Part shown: piece after piece, positions 47,784-60,309 of the stretch
Position numbering within the stretch: position 1 is the stretch's first letter
How the letters are laid out: every line of letters starts with the position of its first letter
From: Haplosporangium gracile
Taxonomy: Eukaryota > Mortierellomycota > Mortierellomycetes > Mortierellales > Mortierellaceae
Assembly (NCBI GenBank): GCA_015499985.1
Contig: JAAAUF010000106.1
Coordinates: forward strand, 3,371-64,695
DNA length: 61,325 nucleotides
Reading direction: 5' to 3'
Translations under genes and position numbers: made by a program
Notes under the pieces: model-generated
What the model was told of the DNA's origin: nothing
Database searches by the model: none
The model's input: the letters and a program-made list of their open reading frames with translations, nothing else

Positions 47784-48040
47784 CAACAAGACGATGGGAC
47801 GAGGGGACTAGGACGGTTGTTCTTTTACGAGTGTGTTTTTAATAAAGTGAGTTATGAATTATTAAGATATCTAGATGTAGGCTAAGAGTATTTATATGTG
47901 GATGAGGACTAAATTGCGATCGTGTCGGTTTCTAGAGTTTTCTAGGATGTCTGTCTTAATCAGTCAGCCGGGTCTAGAAAGGTTGGTGGCGTTCTCACGT
48001 GACCATATCAGAGTGAAACTCTGACAACCCCCATGTCCTT
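47784..48040. repeat. Second copy of the foldback repeat (single arm, diverged)
   Basis: Begins caacaagacgatgggacgag, like the sequence at 43929 in the first element. It continues with aataaag...gagtta, gatgtaggctaagagtattta, tttctagagttttcta, gtctagaaaggttggtggcg and tctcacgtgaccata. Each phrase has its reverse complement in order at 43900-43640. With the first copy it brackets the polygalacturonase gene in inverted orientation, about 3.6 kb apart. Confidence 0.75.
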
Positions 48041-48517
48041 ATCGACCCTTTCTACACGGGCGTACAAACATAAGTGTATCTAAGATCCATTATTGTCCTT
48101 TCTACAAGACAAGATCCGCTGTTGTTTCCCTCTCTTGTTCGGCTTTTTTCTATATTCTTATGGCGATGATCACTGTGCATAAATTGATCTGTAACGAAAT
48201 GAGTGTGCGTCGTTTTTTTTTTTTTTTTTTTTTTTTCTTTCATTGGATTGATTAGTGGTGATGGTGTAGGCAAGAGTGAAATTACTGAGAAAAAGAACAC
48301 GGAGTATATCCCAATACTGAATAAAACAGAGAGGAAGGAATATATCACTTGCACACAAAAAAAGAGGTAAAGAAAGCGTGTTGCGTTAAGAAAATTAGGA
48401 AGGGGAAGCCGGGAGGTAGCAGTTCCTGGTGCCGAACCAAACAGTCTTCAACATCTTGAACTGAGTTAAAAACTCGGCGACTTGACTCGCCATTGGAATC
48501 GCGGCTTCGAGTGGGAG
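48041..48517. other. Intergenic low-complexity sequence
   Basis: Contains a poly-T run at about 48213-48236 and no supported gene. Confidence 0.35.
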
Positions 48518-49258
48518 TCACACGTGCCCGTCGGACCGTCTCCAGTTACACATGTACTCGATACAACTGTCCATGCTCTTGGCTGTGTCGAAATCCTTGA
48601 ATTGTATCCGAAGCTCCTGAAGGTCTGGGCAGTTCCAACGAAATGTGTCGGCCGAGTCCAGATCATAAACAAGCTGCTTGAGGGAGATCAATCGAAGGCT
48701 TCGACACATCTTGAGGATCAAGTAAAGACACTGTATCGACTCGGTGCCTTGGATCTTGCCAAAGATTATAATCGATGTCAGCGATTCCTGATGGGAAAGC
48801 AAGCTGGCAGTCACTAACATTGTCACATCTTGGACCGATAATGTACAAGACTCCATACCACTAAAGGAGTGAAGGAGCATGATAGACATGTCCTTGGCGC
48901 TGTTGGTGCTGTCGTACGCTATCACGATCTTCTTGAGTAACGGGCACCAAGTCGAGAGATGCAGGTGCTTGAGATTTATCGTGCGGTACTTTGGTCGGGC
49001 AAGCGACGACACATTCCATCTCTCGAGAAGCGGGAAATGCTCGAGCAAACAGGGTGCTACGGGGTCTTCCATGTCGTAGGTCCAGATCTGAGAAAACGAA
49101 GCTGAAAGATAGCGCAGGTTGGAACCTTTGTAGAGTGAGATGCTTGGATTGTGTCGAAGGACAATGACGCTGTCCAATATCAACTCATTCAAACTTGGAG
49201 AACATCGAAGCAGTGAAGAAAAGCCTTCCCGCGTAACCGCAACGCAATTGAGATTCAA
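48518..49258 (-). pseudogene. LRR (F-box family type) protein, N-terminally truncated
   Basis: An open 246-codon frame with irregular leucine-rich repeats: LNCVAVTREGFSSLLRCSPS, NLRYLSASFSQIW, LEHFPLLERWNVS, INLKHLHLSTWCPLLKKIVI, MCRSLRLISLKQLVYD, and WNCPDLQELRIQFKDFDTAK near the end. The closing block is typical of the long F-box/LRR proteins of Mortierella-type fungi. No F-box precedes it. Immediately upstream, a different frame reads SLTQLTAEYRRIV before a stop, which looks like the preceding repeat with a frameshift. It is probably a 3' fragment of a larger gene. Orientation is the same as the sacsin-like gene. Confidence 0.6.
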
Positions 49259-49569
49259 TCTCCTCAGCTAACTCTTACAATGCGTCGATACTCCGCCGTC
49301 AGTTGTGTGAGGGAGGCTGGTAGCAAAAATGTCGTTGATACGCATGAGGTTGTATTGTGATTATTGTACAGCGGCCATAGTTCTGACTTCTTGTGGGGGA
49401 GAGAAAATAAGTATAGACCTGATAGACCCTTGACAACGCAGTAGGAGATCAGATAACACTACTTGGTAGTTCCAGTTGGCGTGAAGAAAAATCTACATCG
49501 ATTAGATAGAATCAACTCGTGAATGTTGATGTGAAAAAATGGATGGGATGTAATAAAGGAAAAAAAAGA

Positions 49570-52500
49570 CTACGATAAGGCCAATAACTCAGCCAGATTC
49601 TCCTCCAGCAAACGAAGTTCTTCCTCCAAAGATGCACGCGCCGGACTGATCGCGTTCAAGTACACGATAGCATCCACCTCCTTACCGTCATCATCTCCAC
49701 TGTCGTCGCTTCCTGAATAGTCGGCTTCCTCCGATGTAAACTCTATGCTGGCTTCCTCCCAATCCTCTTCAGCCTCCGCCCATTCCTCCTCTCCGTCCTC
49801 GCCGTCTTCCTGAGACTCTTCGTCATCCTTGTCGTCAGATTCTGATCCATGCTCTGGGACCTCCTCCTCTTCAGAGCCATCGCTTCCAACATCTTCTTCC
49901 TCCTTCTCCTCAACTACCTCATCTTGTTCATTCTCGTCATCACTCCTCGATGGAACATAATCCTCATCATCCTCATCATCTTCCTGCGCCTCTCTTTGCC
50001 CCAACATCTCCAACGCCTCTCTCGCAGCCAAAATTTCGCCCTCGACATACTTGACAACACTTGACTTGTTCTTTGCAATAAATTTATCGCAATATTCCCG
50101 CACATTCTCCGCCTGGCTATGCTCCGCATGACTCCGAATGTTGAAAACATTGCTGTGGATGATTTTCTGGCCCATGACAAGTTCCTGTGCAATCAAGTCC
50201 TTAAGTCGGGCCGCCTCGAACCGGTTGGCAACCTCTTGGAGCTCCATCAGGTACTGTACCCGTTCTGAAAGCTTGTCCTCGGGCTTCTGGACCTCTGCAT
50301 CATCAGCGTATTCCTTCCAGCTGTCGTTCTCGCCATTGCTGGATGTGTCGTCGCCATTTTCTCCCTCGCTCGCCGACCCTTCATCAACCTCGTCGTCAAA
50401 AAGAGGTGGCCCATTTGACTGGATCAACTTGTCGGAATAAAAGTAGTACAACAAGCCCCAAAAGCCAGTCTTGATATTGCCATAGCTCGACAAATCGATC
50501 ACCTGCACACCCGGTTCATGAGGATCCCTCGTCGAGTTTGAAGCCCAGACGCCCGTAAACCGCCGGAAAAAATAATCGCTCGCCCTCGCCAATACGACCT
50601 TGTGGGCCAAGATATCCGACCCCTTCTGGAATTTGAATCGAACATCCATAAAGCCTGTATCCTGATCCTGTGTCTCAAAGCAGTTCATGATCTGAATCTC
50701 CATATCGCCCAACTTGCGCCCGTCCGCCACATCAATAGAGCCCTCGACATGCTGCATCTGCTCCGCTCCCATGGCAACCAAAAAGTTCCGATACTGGTGC
50801 AAGATCGGGTCGACAATGTCATGGGACGAAATGTTTTGGTCGATATCAAACATGAGTCGCGCCGGCCAGACCCACGAAATCGTTTTGCTGGGATCCTTGT
50901 TGCCATTCAAGATGTAGGGCGCCTTCATATACTTGGACATCAGCGTTGTCAACTCCCGGTACTCGTCGTTCATCGAGACATAGCTCTCGCACTTTTGATA
51001 GATCCGGAATAGATGGAGCTTAAGGAGATGTTGCTGCTCCATCGTCTTCCACTTTGGAGCGATGCACTTGACGAGGGTGTTCAGATGCTGGTAGATTTCG
51101 CACAGATAGTAGATGTACACCTTGGGAAACTTGGTCTTGAAGGCAGGCGAAGGTACCAGGTCAGTAGGAAAGAATCCTCGTTGCGTCCATAACAGGTCTC
51201 GGTATTGAAAATGAGCGAGCTGAGAGAAGGCCATGTAGACTGGCAGATTGGGCGCCAGCATGTCATACGGCGACTCGAGGTTGGCCTCACGTGGCACGAA
51301 CTTCCACTTGGCGTCCATCCAGTCGACTCCGCCGTTTTCAGGGTTCTCGTAGATATACTTCACAAGCTGAATAGCCCGTGCCCGTGTTGTTGCCGGATCA
51401 GCTGTTCCATCCACCGTTTCCGCCAGGACTTTCTCCGCACACTCCACAATCAAAGCGGGATGGCTGCTCAAGGTACGGATACTTGATTTCATGGAATAAC
51501 GCAACATGATATCCGTCATCTCCTGTTCGGCGAAGAATCCCGGCCGATCTGCAAATATCGACTCTGTCAGTGCCTCGCCTGGCTGAGCCAGTTCTCCTTG
51601 CGCATGGAATGACCCATCCCGAGCTATGAAGCACCGTGCAGTCCTCAGGACTTCCTGTGGGGCTACCGCGACATATCCTCGAAGTGCGCTGACGTAAAAC
51701 AAGTTCAACAGCAGGCCAAGGTAGGCGGTTCGGTTGTCACCTTCACACTTGAGCTCTCCACTGTGGAACTTGGGGAGGACGAAGTCCATCATGGCAACGG
51801 CAATCCTAAGCGGTGTGGCTCCTATCAGCTTGAAGATTCGAATGTCGTCTGACCAAAGGACGTTCGGGAATGCTCCAAATCTGTGCAAACCAAAGTGACC
51901 CTCCAGGTAGTAGGCTCCTCTGGCAGCGATTAATGGAGAGACATCTGTCGATCCTTGTGTCGTCCAGATCGGGAGGTCTCCAATAGTGGAGATCAAGCTC
52001 TGCTTAATAGTGCCCTTGCAGGCCAATACGAGTTCTCGCATCCCCTTGGCCTCCATCCTGCTGAACGCTCGATGTGTTGGTAGCGCCTCCCAATGAGTGA
52101 CGATGGCCTCAAGAAGTCGGAGATCGGTGTACTCTGGACATTCGTTCTTGAAATACTCGTGGTCCCGGTGCGCTGCTGACTCGTAGACCACAACGTCGAG
52201 ATCTCGAAGAAGATCCATGAACAAAATAAACTTCTGCCCCGTCTCATATTGGAGTCCTGATATCTGAAAACCTGTTTTCACCTTGCCGAGTGTGGTCATG
52301 GTACCGTAGGAGGTTTTAAGGATCGGAAAGTCGGAGAACGTATCAAGGCCCTCGTACTCCTCGTCAATGTAGTCCCAGAGCTGCTTTAACTGCTTGTCCG
52401 TCACTCCATCAGGGTTCTCCTCAAGGAATCTTGATGCGAAGACTTCCTCCGGGAGCATTCTAATATTGTATTTGTCGTCCTCGATCAACTTGGTCAAAAC

Positions 52501-55500
52501 AATTCCGAGTTCCTTGGTGCTGAAGACGATTTCGTCGACCAGGATGTCCTTTGCACTGAGAAGACCAAGCTCGTGCTCCGTTGCCACATAATACGTGCTC
52601 TCGAATCTCCCGAGGCGCTTCCATTCTCTATTGAGCAACGGAACGACTTGAAGGCCGCAGGACGGTACAGACACTTGCACTTTCGGGTTCAACACTGGCT
52701 GGAACGCCCATCCCAAGATCCAATCTCTGTCCTCGCTGGTCGTCATGTCATCCTTGAGGAACTCCGGGGTATGGAAAAGGCGGTTTCGAACAAAATCTCC
52801 ATCGACCTGCGCGTACGACAACTTGGGCTCCTTGCTCCATTCAGCCTTGATGGCCGACATGACTGGATCTGGGACAATACTGATGGCTTGTGCTCCTTGG
52901 CGTAGCCACGGAAGGACATTTGACTCTAGCTCAGGAGGGATAGTAACTGGCCCAGGCAGGATGGCGTCGCGTCCTGTTTTCAACTGCATAGGGAACTCCA
53001 TGAGCGGACCAGGGCAAGGAAACAATGGAGAGTTGTGGGCATGGCGCAAAAACGCCCTGAGGAATGGTTGGAATTGCTCCGAAGCTCTGAGGGGCCATTG
53101 ATCAAAATAAGCCTTGTTAGCCGATTTGAAGCCTTGGCGACTGCGACCTGGGCTTGTCGGATGGGCAAAGTTCATTGCAAAAAGATGCTCCATCGCGCGG
53201 ATCGCGGTCTCTGGTAAACATGATTCGATAAGGAATGAGTTCCAGATACGCTTCTCATTCTCCTCCTCACTGCCTCCAGCCAGGTTCTTGCGATTCGATG
53301 TCAGAGCAAAGTCGCCGTGGATGTGGAATGGTAGCTTGGTCAGAATGGGAGTCGGGAGATGGACAAAGAGCTTGCTCTGAAAACCCGATCGGTCAGTCTC
53401 CTGGATCTGGATTGCAACCCCGCGGTGTGGGCTCCAGTATCTCATGGCTGCAAGTCGTCGGACCGACGGAGTCGTATTGGAGGGAAAGGCGTCATCGCAG
53501 CAGACTAGCCACAACGAGCTCGCTGCACTTTTAGACGCTGGGGCAGCGGGTGACACCTCGATCATGACAATGGAATCAAGGGAATCGGGTGCACAGCTAG
53601 AAGGCTTGAGGAGGTTACTCTTAACCGATGCCGACTTTGTCACCGTCACCTGAGGCTTGAAGCCATCCGAGATCAGAATAGTCTTGACGTTCTTCAGGAA
53701 CAACAGCCCGACCTTGGCATCTTCAACCCACTCATCCATCATCCTGCGAATCTGCGGCACCGTCCAACCAGCCCTTCCAAAGCCAGAACCAGAACCAGTA
53801 GCTGCGGTCGACTCCACAGTCACTCCCGGCGCAGGCGCAGGCGCGGAAACCTCAGCTGGCACGATCCTCAAAGGTATCCTGAAGAGCGTGCCCTTGAAAT
53901 GCGACCTCATTTCGCAGCCGAGAATACCCTTGTATGGCTCAAGCTGGTCGGCTAGCGTCTCCATGCTCAGCTTCCTGAAATCGCATCGATGACCGCCCTT
54001 GGCGATAGGGGCTCCGTTGCGGTCACGACTCATAGGGAGGTTGGTCATGTGCGGGTCGAAGAAGCCGATGTAAGGTCCGCTGACAATGCTCGGTACGTCG
54101 GTGAAATGGTAGACGGAGTTGAAGCCCAATCCGTGGCGCCCAATCTTCGAAGTGTCCTCCTCTATTACATAGGGAGTGCGGAGTAATTTTTTTTTAATAT
54201 GTCGTTCTCCAAATGAACAGTTGTGGTAACACTTTGCATACAATCTTAAAAAAGTTGATACCAACTTACTCTTGTTTCCGACTCCAAGTCTACAAAGGGC
54301 GTCAAAATCCTTATCCGAAAACTCGGCATCGTTGTAGATCATCAACGCGGGTCCTTGCCATGTAGCCATCTGCTTGCTGAGTATCTTGTCCGTGCCAAAT
54401 GAACGCGAGTCCAACCAGAACCGGCATTCTGTCGCCCCGGCATCGGACGCGTTTTGCAAAAACTCGTTAAAGATGCTTGAGGGATCATAATCGTTCAAGA
54501 TCCCCTTGATGCGATCTACAATTTTCTCCTGCTGGAAGAAAGGATCGAACGAGTTGTCCTTAGCATCCTCCCAACAGCGCGCCGAGAACATGGTAATCTT
54601 GAGACGCTCCGCCATCTCATGCGAGATCCTGCGATGCACAAACGTGTAAGGCAATTCTCCAGCTCCGAGATCGCTCTTTCGAACGTTCACATCATCATAG
54701 ACTACATCCGCAGCTCGCTTAAGGGTGCCATCCTCGGTGAGCATGAGTAGATCCGCTGACCAAGTCGGGTTATGGCCATCTGCGATTCCAGCTAGGAGAC
54801 GATAGACGAGATCCGCGTCCGTGGCCGAGATAGATTCGTCAGCTCCGTACTTGGATCCAACGGAGGCGAGAATGTCCTCCATGTCCACCTGCTGGATATG
54901 TTCTCGCACGCCGAGCGCCAGATAGAGATCGTCCAGATCCGCGGCGGGAACCTGTACAAAGTGCGGTTGCAGGTCGCAATGCATCTTGAGAGCGACTCGA
55001 TCGACCATGTAGAACGCTCCAGAGACCAGCACCCAGGCCTGGTTTCGCAATGTCGACTTAATGAACTTGAGCGACTCGGGTTTCTTCACCTTCTCTGCCA
55101 GGTACTCGTAAATAGGCATAATGTCCAGGTTGTTGAGGGCCTTCCGCCGCCGCGTATCTGCAACATCCGAGGTGGCAGCTGTACTCTCGTCGGGACCCTG
55201 GGGTTCGTACTTCCTGGCAATCGAGCACAGATTTTGAAGCACAGTCTCCAATGGTGGCGGCGACTTCCACCCAACACAGTCAAGCAACACCTCGTTTGTA
55301 AAGGTAAACTCTGCAAGCGGCATTCTGTTTCCAACCAGCGCCCGATCACGCTGTGGTCGACAGACCGCCGGTGTTTGCCATCCGTCATCTAGTCCAGTGA
55401 ACACCCACGGCACGGTCTTCAAGATCTTGCGAAGATCTGGCGAGAGAAACGCCTCCGAGCAATCACTGTTCAGTCGACCATACAGCGCCTCCACAATTTT

Positions 55501-58500
55501 GCGATGTTCCTCCATCCTCAAATCCCCAGAGCCAAACAACGTTTTAATACGTTCTTGGACGAACGCCGCATCAAACGTAGAGTACATCCCCAGCTCCGAC
55601 AATATCCCAAACAAAGGCGCCTCTCCATAAACTCCTACCGGGAAAACAGCGTCCGTATCCTGAAAGAAAGCGGCGAGGCTCGGATGAACCACAGACTCCG
55701 GACTCAGAGAACGTGGTGGTAAAGGTTTGGCGTTCTCTTGCTGTGGTGCTGACGCCGGTTTTGTTGACATAAAAGGAAAGCTGCGAATGAGCGAGCGCAG
55801 GCCAGTGCCTTTGTCGGTAGATTTCGGTGCTGTGGTTGTCGAGACGAAGGGTACGCTGCGGAGGGCTGAAGCTAAGTCAAAGACCTTGCTGTGAACATGG
55901 TATGAAGGCGCAAGTTTGGTCATGATCGCATCCCACTCGCTCTCGTCCTGCCTTGTCATGTTGGAAACGAGTAGGTACCAATACTCGGACACGGACAGCA
56001 CGGGGACCCCCAGCATGATGTTAAGATGCTCCCTTAAAGGCTGATCGTCCGCTAGAAGGTCGATCGATGGTGGCAGCCAAGGATGTTCCAGGTTGCCGTA
56101 TCCTTGGGCAAGTCGCCACTGTTTGGCGGTCATTGTTGAGGATGACGACGGTGAGGCGCTTGATGTGTCCAAGGGCTCCAACTTACCGCTGCTGTACATC
56201 TTATAAACTGGGAGGCGTCTCAGAACGCGCTGCTGGTTATCTGTGAGCTTGGCCGTCGTCTGTAAGACTGCTGCCAAATAACTCGCCAGTTGCGCACGAT
56301 CCTTCTGCGATACTCCAACGAGCATGTCGGCTTTGGTCTCGTGTAGTAGGCCTAGAATCCCAGGAGCGTCAGAAATTTCGACAACAAACCGTTGAAGGGA
56401 TGCGGGTGGTCGAAACCATGATCTCAGAACATTGCAGCCGAGATGCTGTTCCAGTATCGAGCACGCCTTCTGCATGACACCGACATTTCCCAACGTCATC
56501 CTGTTGAGATGAATGGTGCGCTGCTCAGTCGATAATGGCGCCAGTTGACCTCGGCCCACCGGAAGCAAGTGGATCCCGGCTAGTCCTGAGAGTAACCCCT
56601 TACAATCATCGAGCTCGTGGGCCATATCCCAAAAGTCCATAATCCATTCGTCCGTCGGGAATCGTTCCGGTAATTGAGAGATACATCCACCTGGAGATGA
56701 GCTATCTCGATAACAAGCCTGCTGGAAAGCCCAACGGACCCGCATCGCGATAGAAAAGGGTGATATTGGGACCCAGAAAGTGGTGTCTTTAGAGAAGGCA
56801 TTGATCTGGTCAAAAGGATAACCCTCGATGTTCAAATCCACCAGTCCCGCGTTTGCCTGTGAGAGCGTCTCAAATACGAGGCGAGGCACAAAGAACCTGT
56901 CAACATAACGTTAAAATTAAATTTAGTGCCTTGGTCGTATCCACAAACAATGAGGCAGCAAGAATAAATCGATACTTGCTTACCGCTCTTGCGCCTTGCC
57001 TTGTTCAAAGTCGACCCAAGTGTCTCCATCAAGTGGGAGAAGAGGTAGGCCTTCTAGACCGGCAATGTCGCTGTCGAAAAGGCAGTACTGTACCATCTCA
57101 ATGCGTGTTGCCGAATCAGCCGTTGAAGACCACTGCTCTCTGTTGTCAAAGAGAATCTCCCTCACATGAGCAGGTGTGAGGATAACTTGGTCGATTCCAA
57201 GTGTTGGAATGAGAGCGGCGATCTCCCTGAGGATGACATTAGGAATACCCTCCGCCAGGTTGACCATCGCATGCAGCGATTCCTTGAGAAGTGGGTATTG
57301 ATCAACATCGCGTCCTGCGATGTAAAGTGTCGAGTACTGGCGGATATAGCAATTGTCCTTGGTCTTGGAACCACATACAAAGATCTTGCGGTCCTGAGCG
57401 ACAGCCGCCTTGAGAACGTCTTTAAGCAAGTTCTTCCAGATCGCATCCAATCCGATGCTTTCGCCGCAAGAGGTGGGCCAAAGGTCGTAGTTGGTACCAT
57501 GGTCCAGGCCTACATCCTCCAAGAACATGGCGTAGACCTCCGGGACCTGCTTTTCGAATAGGTGGATGTTCCAGAGCGACTTGATGTTGGCTGAGGCCTG
57601 GCTCGAAAAGTCGTTATCCTGGTTAGTCCAGATCTCACGTCGGCTCTGCTTGACCGCAAAATGTCCATTGATGTGAACCGGAAACGGCAGTTGAATACCG
57701 ATGGGTAAGAAGCAAAAAAGCCGAGAAGCGTCAATCTTTACTTCCGGGTCCGTTGGTGCCGCGATGCCGACCCATGGGATCAACCTGTGGTTGCTGATGT
57801 TTCCATCAGTTCGTGCCACCATGTACTCTTTCGATTTGAGTACATTACCAACCAATGTGCTGATGTGCCACGTCTCCTCGATGGTTGATCCGTCCTCCTG
57901 GGTGATCCTGTAAATCGGCCTCACGGAGTAGTTGAGAATATCTTCCTGACTTGCTGATTGTGTAGGGTTAATGTGAGCCTTGAGGCTACCGAGGAGCTTG
58001 AGTCGTTCTCTCCTGACATTCTCTGCGTTCACGATCTCGATCTGAAATAGTTTCGTCGGTTTTTCCTGGTTCTTCTTCCGCTCGTAGATGACGATCTTTT
58101 CCACATGCCTCAGAAACAACAGAGCCTTCAGCGCCTCCTCCTTCAACTTGACCAACATTTCAAGAACCTATCGCGTCAACGTTAAAATTGAAATTTAAAT
58201 AAATGCTCCATTTTGTTATACACCGGAGCCATGGTGAGAAGTAACCATAGCAGCTTGTTGTCACCTTATCAGCGGTGTATGCATATTTAGAGATGTCCGA
58301 GGTCTTTGCCTGCTCCTTTGTCCTGAGTGGAAACCGAAAGACAGTTCCAGGGTAGGGTTTCGAAAAGTCAATATCCTCCAAAACCGAGAACGTCCTGAGT
58401 TGATCTGGAAATTCGTTGATTCCTTGATTGCCTTCAGCAAAGTTGCCTCGCACTGCTCCCTCCTTAAACTTGGAATTGATGCCATTGAAGATGCGCTCGT

Positions 58501-59105
58501 GGGGCTCGATCACCATGAACTGATCTCCAGTGATGAACGATGAGCAGTCCGTCAGATGATAGATGCTATTAACAACAATGGCGAGGAGAAGAGATTAATT
58601 AATTACATCTCTTGCAAATACTTCAACGACAGTAAACAATGCGGAGGAAAACACTTGATGTGTACCTATTGAACCCGATGCCCATCTGTCCAATCTTAGA
58701 TTCATCCATGCGTTTCTCGCTGGCAGCCAAATGTTTTAGAGAGTCGAAGTCCTTATCCTCAAACACCGAGTCATTCCCAGCAAGGAGAGCGGGGCCCATG
58801 TACTCCTGAAGATCGTCATGAAAGAGTCGCAGCGTAGACGACCCTGTGCCATTCAACGTTTCTGCTGATTGTTTTCCTTCAAATGGCACTGTGGCTGCTA
58901 TACTCCTCTGTTGACTATTGTTGTTTCTGTAGTCATGATGGTCGAGGAGGTACCACTGAACGGTTGAGCGAGCGTCGTCGCTGTTCTGGAGTAGTTCACG
59001 GGCAATCTGTGTCCCATCTGGGTATTCATCGAGAATTCCTGCAATTCGGTTGGTTAATGGCTCGCGAATGCCATGCGATGTGAATCCGGTGAGTTTTGGT
59101 GGCAT
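49570..59105 (-). CDS. Sacsin-like giant protein with two GHKL ATPase modules and a C-terminal BTB domain
   Basis: Exons 59105-58666, 58565-58265, 58167-56984, 56896-54270, 54161-49570; 9144 nt, 3047 aa. Module 1 starts near the N-terminus with the sacsin/Hsp90-like N box (ARELLQNSDDA, about 35-45), KDFDSLKHLA and IGQMGIGFNS (about 138-147), then YHLTDCSSFITG. Module 2 repeats this at about 1425-1600: NEFLQNASDAGATECRFW, KDFDALCRLGVGNK, IGRHGLGFNSVYHFTD. Each is followed by a long sacsin-repeat-type region (LFCFLPIGIQLPFPVHINGH; LFVHLPTPILTKLPFHIHGD). From about 2680 a BTB/POZ-like fold appears (FMDVRFKFQKGSDILAHKVV, YFFRRFTG, LLYYFYSDKL). It is followed by a helical region and a very acidic tail (about 2880-3047). 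BTB proteins are often Cul3 adaptors, so a chaperone-plus-ubiquitin role is a reasonable inference. No DnaJ or HEPN domain, as in human sacsin, is seen. The intron 54162-54269 is a multiple of three without stops and could be misread as coding. Confidence 0.9.
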
Positions 59106-59699
59106 TGTCAGCAGTGAGGAATAAGAATAATTGCGTTCGGGGGGATGGCGTATGGTATAATTGGCGAATTGTGAATAGTTGAAGTAGGTTACTTGAGAGT
59201 GTTCAAGGCGCTCTGGCCCCTCCCTTCCTTTCTTCCTCTCTTCCCACATCCCCTATGACTGCCAAAATAATTTTTGTTTTGATTTCTTGTAATGGGAAGT
59301 ACCTTTGGTGACCCACCGACGTGATGTTGACCATTTTGCGTTGCATTTATCTCCCTCGATCCCATACTAAAAAGCCACCTCTCCCTTCTTTTGACTTTGT
59401 CTCTGATGAGACCGATGCAAGGCTGTAAAGTCATGAAAAACGGTAGTATAAGAGGTCCCTTAGTGCAGGCATTTTATGATACTTATATTACAGGGATGGC
59501 TATGTGAATACGTCTGTGTGTGTATGTATGCGTTGTGAGTGTTGTTTGTCATTTCATTGCTTTGTTATCACCATCCATGATGGCAAAACAATGGTGACAA
59601 AATAAGGCCAGTGGACACGACAATAAGGTCTTTTGCAATCCTGCATTGAAGTTTTCAAGAGTAGCTCGCCAGTCTTTTCAACCGGGCAAAACATGCTGG
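59106..59699. other. Upstream region of the sacsin-like gene
   Basis: The sacsin frame stays open upstream to an ATG at 59249, but the added residues do not resemble the family. No other gene or repeat is evident. Confidence 0.35.
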
Positions 59700-60309
59700 A
59701 GGTCAGGGAACTTGAGCAAGTGACGAACCACTCGTGCCTCGAGAGGAACCCGTAGGAGTAATGACTGCACGGCGGTCTGCAACGTCGCGCATCGTACCGT
59801 TTCCTTGAATTCCGCCTTCCTTGGCCACCTGTCTTTGATTGGATCGCGCGATCGTCCACAACCCTATCAGTCGGTCAACTATGTCTCTAGTATCCAACCC
59901 TGGATCCGACAACGCAACGTCGTGAGGCCACGACAGGTCCACCGACACTTCTCGACCATATCCATATCTATCGAGTAACTCTTGAGAGATAACGCCTTCA
60001 GGTTTAAACAAAGCTGCACGTTGAGCTGAAGGGTACGGCCAAAGGTCTCACCAATGGGTAACGTTGATGATGATCCACCTTCACTGGTAGATGGATATGC
60101 CTCGAATGTCCGTAGAATGGGCGCGAAAGCGAGGATGGCACTGATGAGCTCCATATTTATGGCCTTATTCGGAACTTCAATGCTGGTGACAGTCCGGAAG
60201 ACTTTCAAAAGCAGCATGACGATAGTCGAGCCAGGAGTGTTGATGAACCTCACATATCGCAGCTGGGGACAAAATTCGGCAGTTGCAATCGCCATCGCGT
60301 CAGTGAATA
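59700..60309 (-). pseudogene. LRR (F-box family type) fragment with frameshift, fused downstream of a CRN header
   Basis: The minus-strand frame from about 60313 reads LIFTDAMAIATAEFCPQLRY, PGSTIVMLLLKVFRTV, AFAPILRTFEAYPSTSE and LCLNLKALSLKSYSIDMDM, ending RWTCRGLTTLRCRIQG. This is the standard leucine-rich C-terminal part of Mortierella-type F-box proteins. At about 59890 the frame shifts: the next expected block, GLDTRDIVDRLIGLW, continues in another frame to about 59703. There is no N-terminal part; the fragment begins immediately where the CRN exon 3 stops. It is a recombined, decayed piece. Confidence 0.55.
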
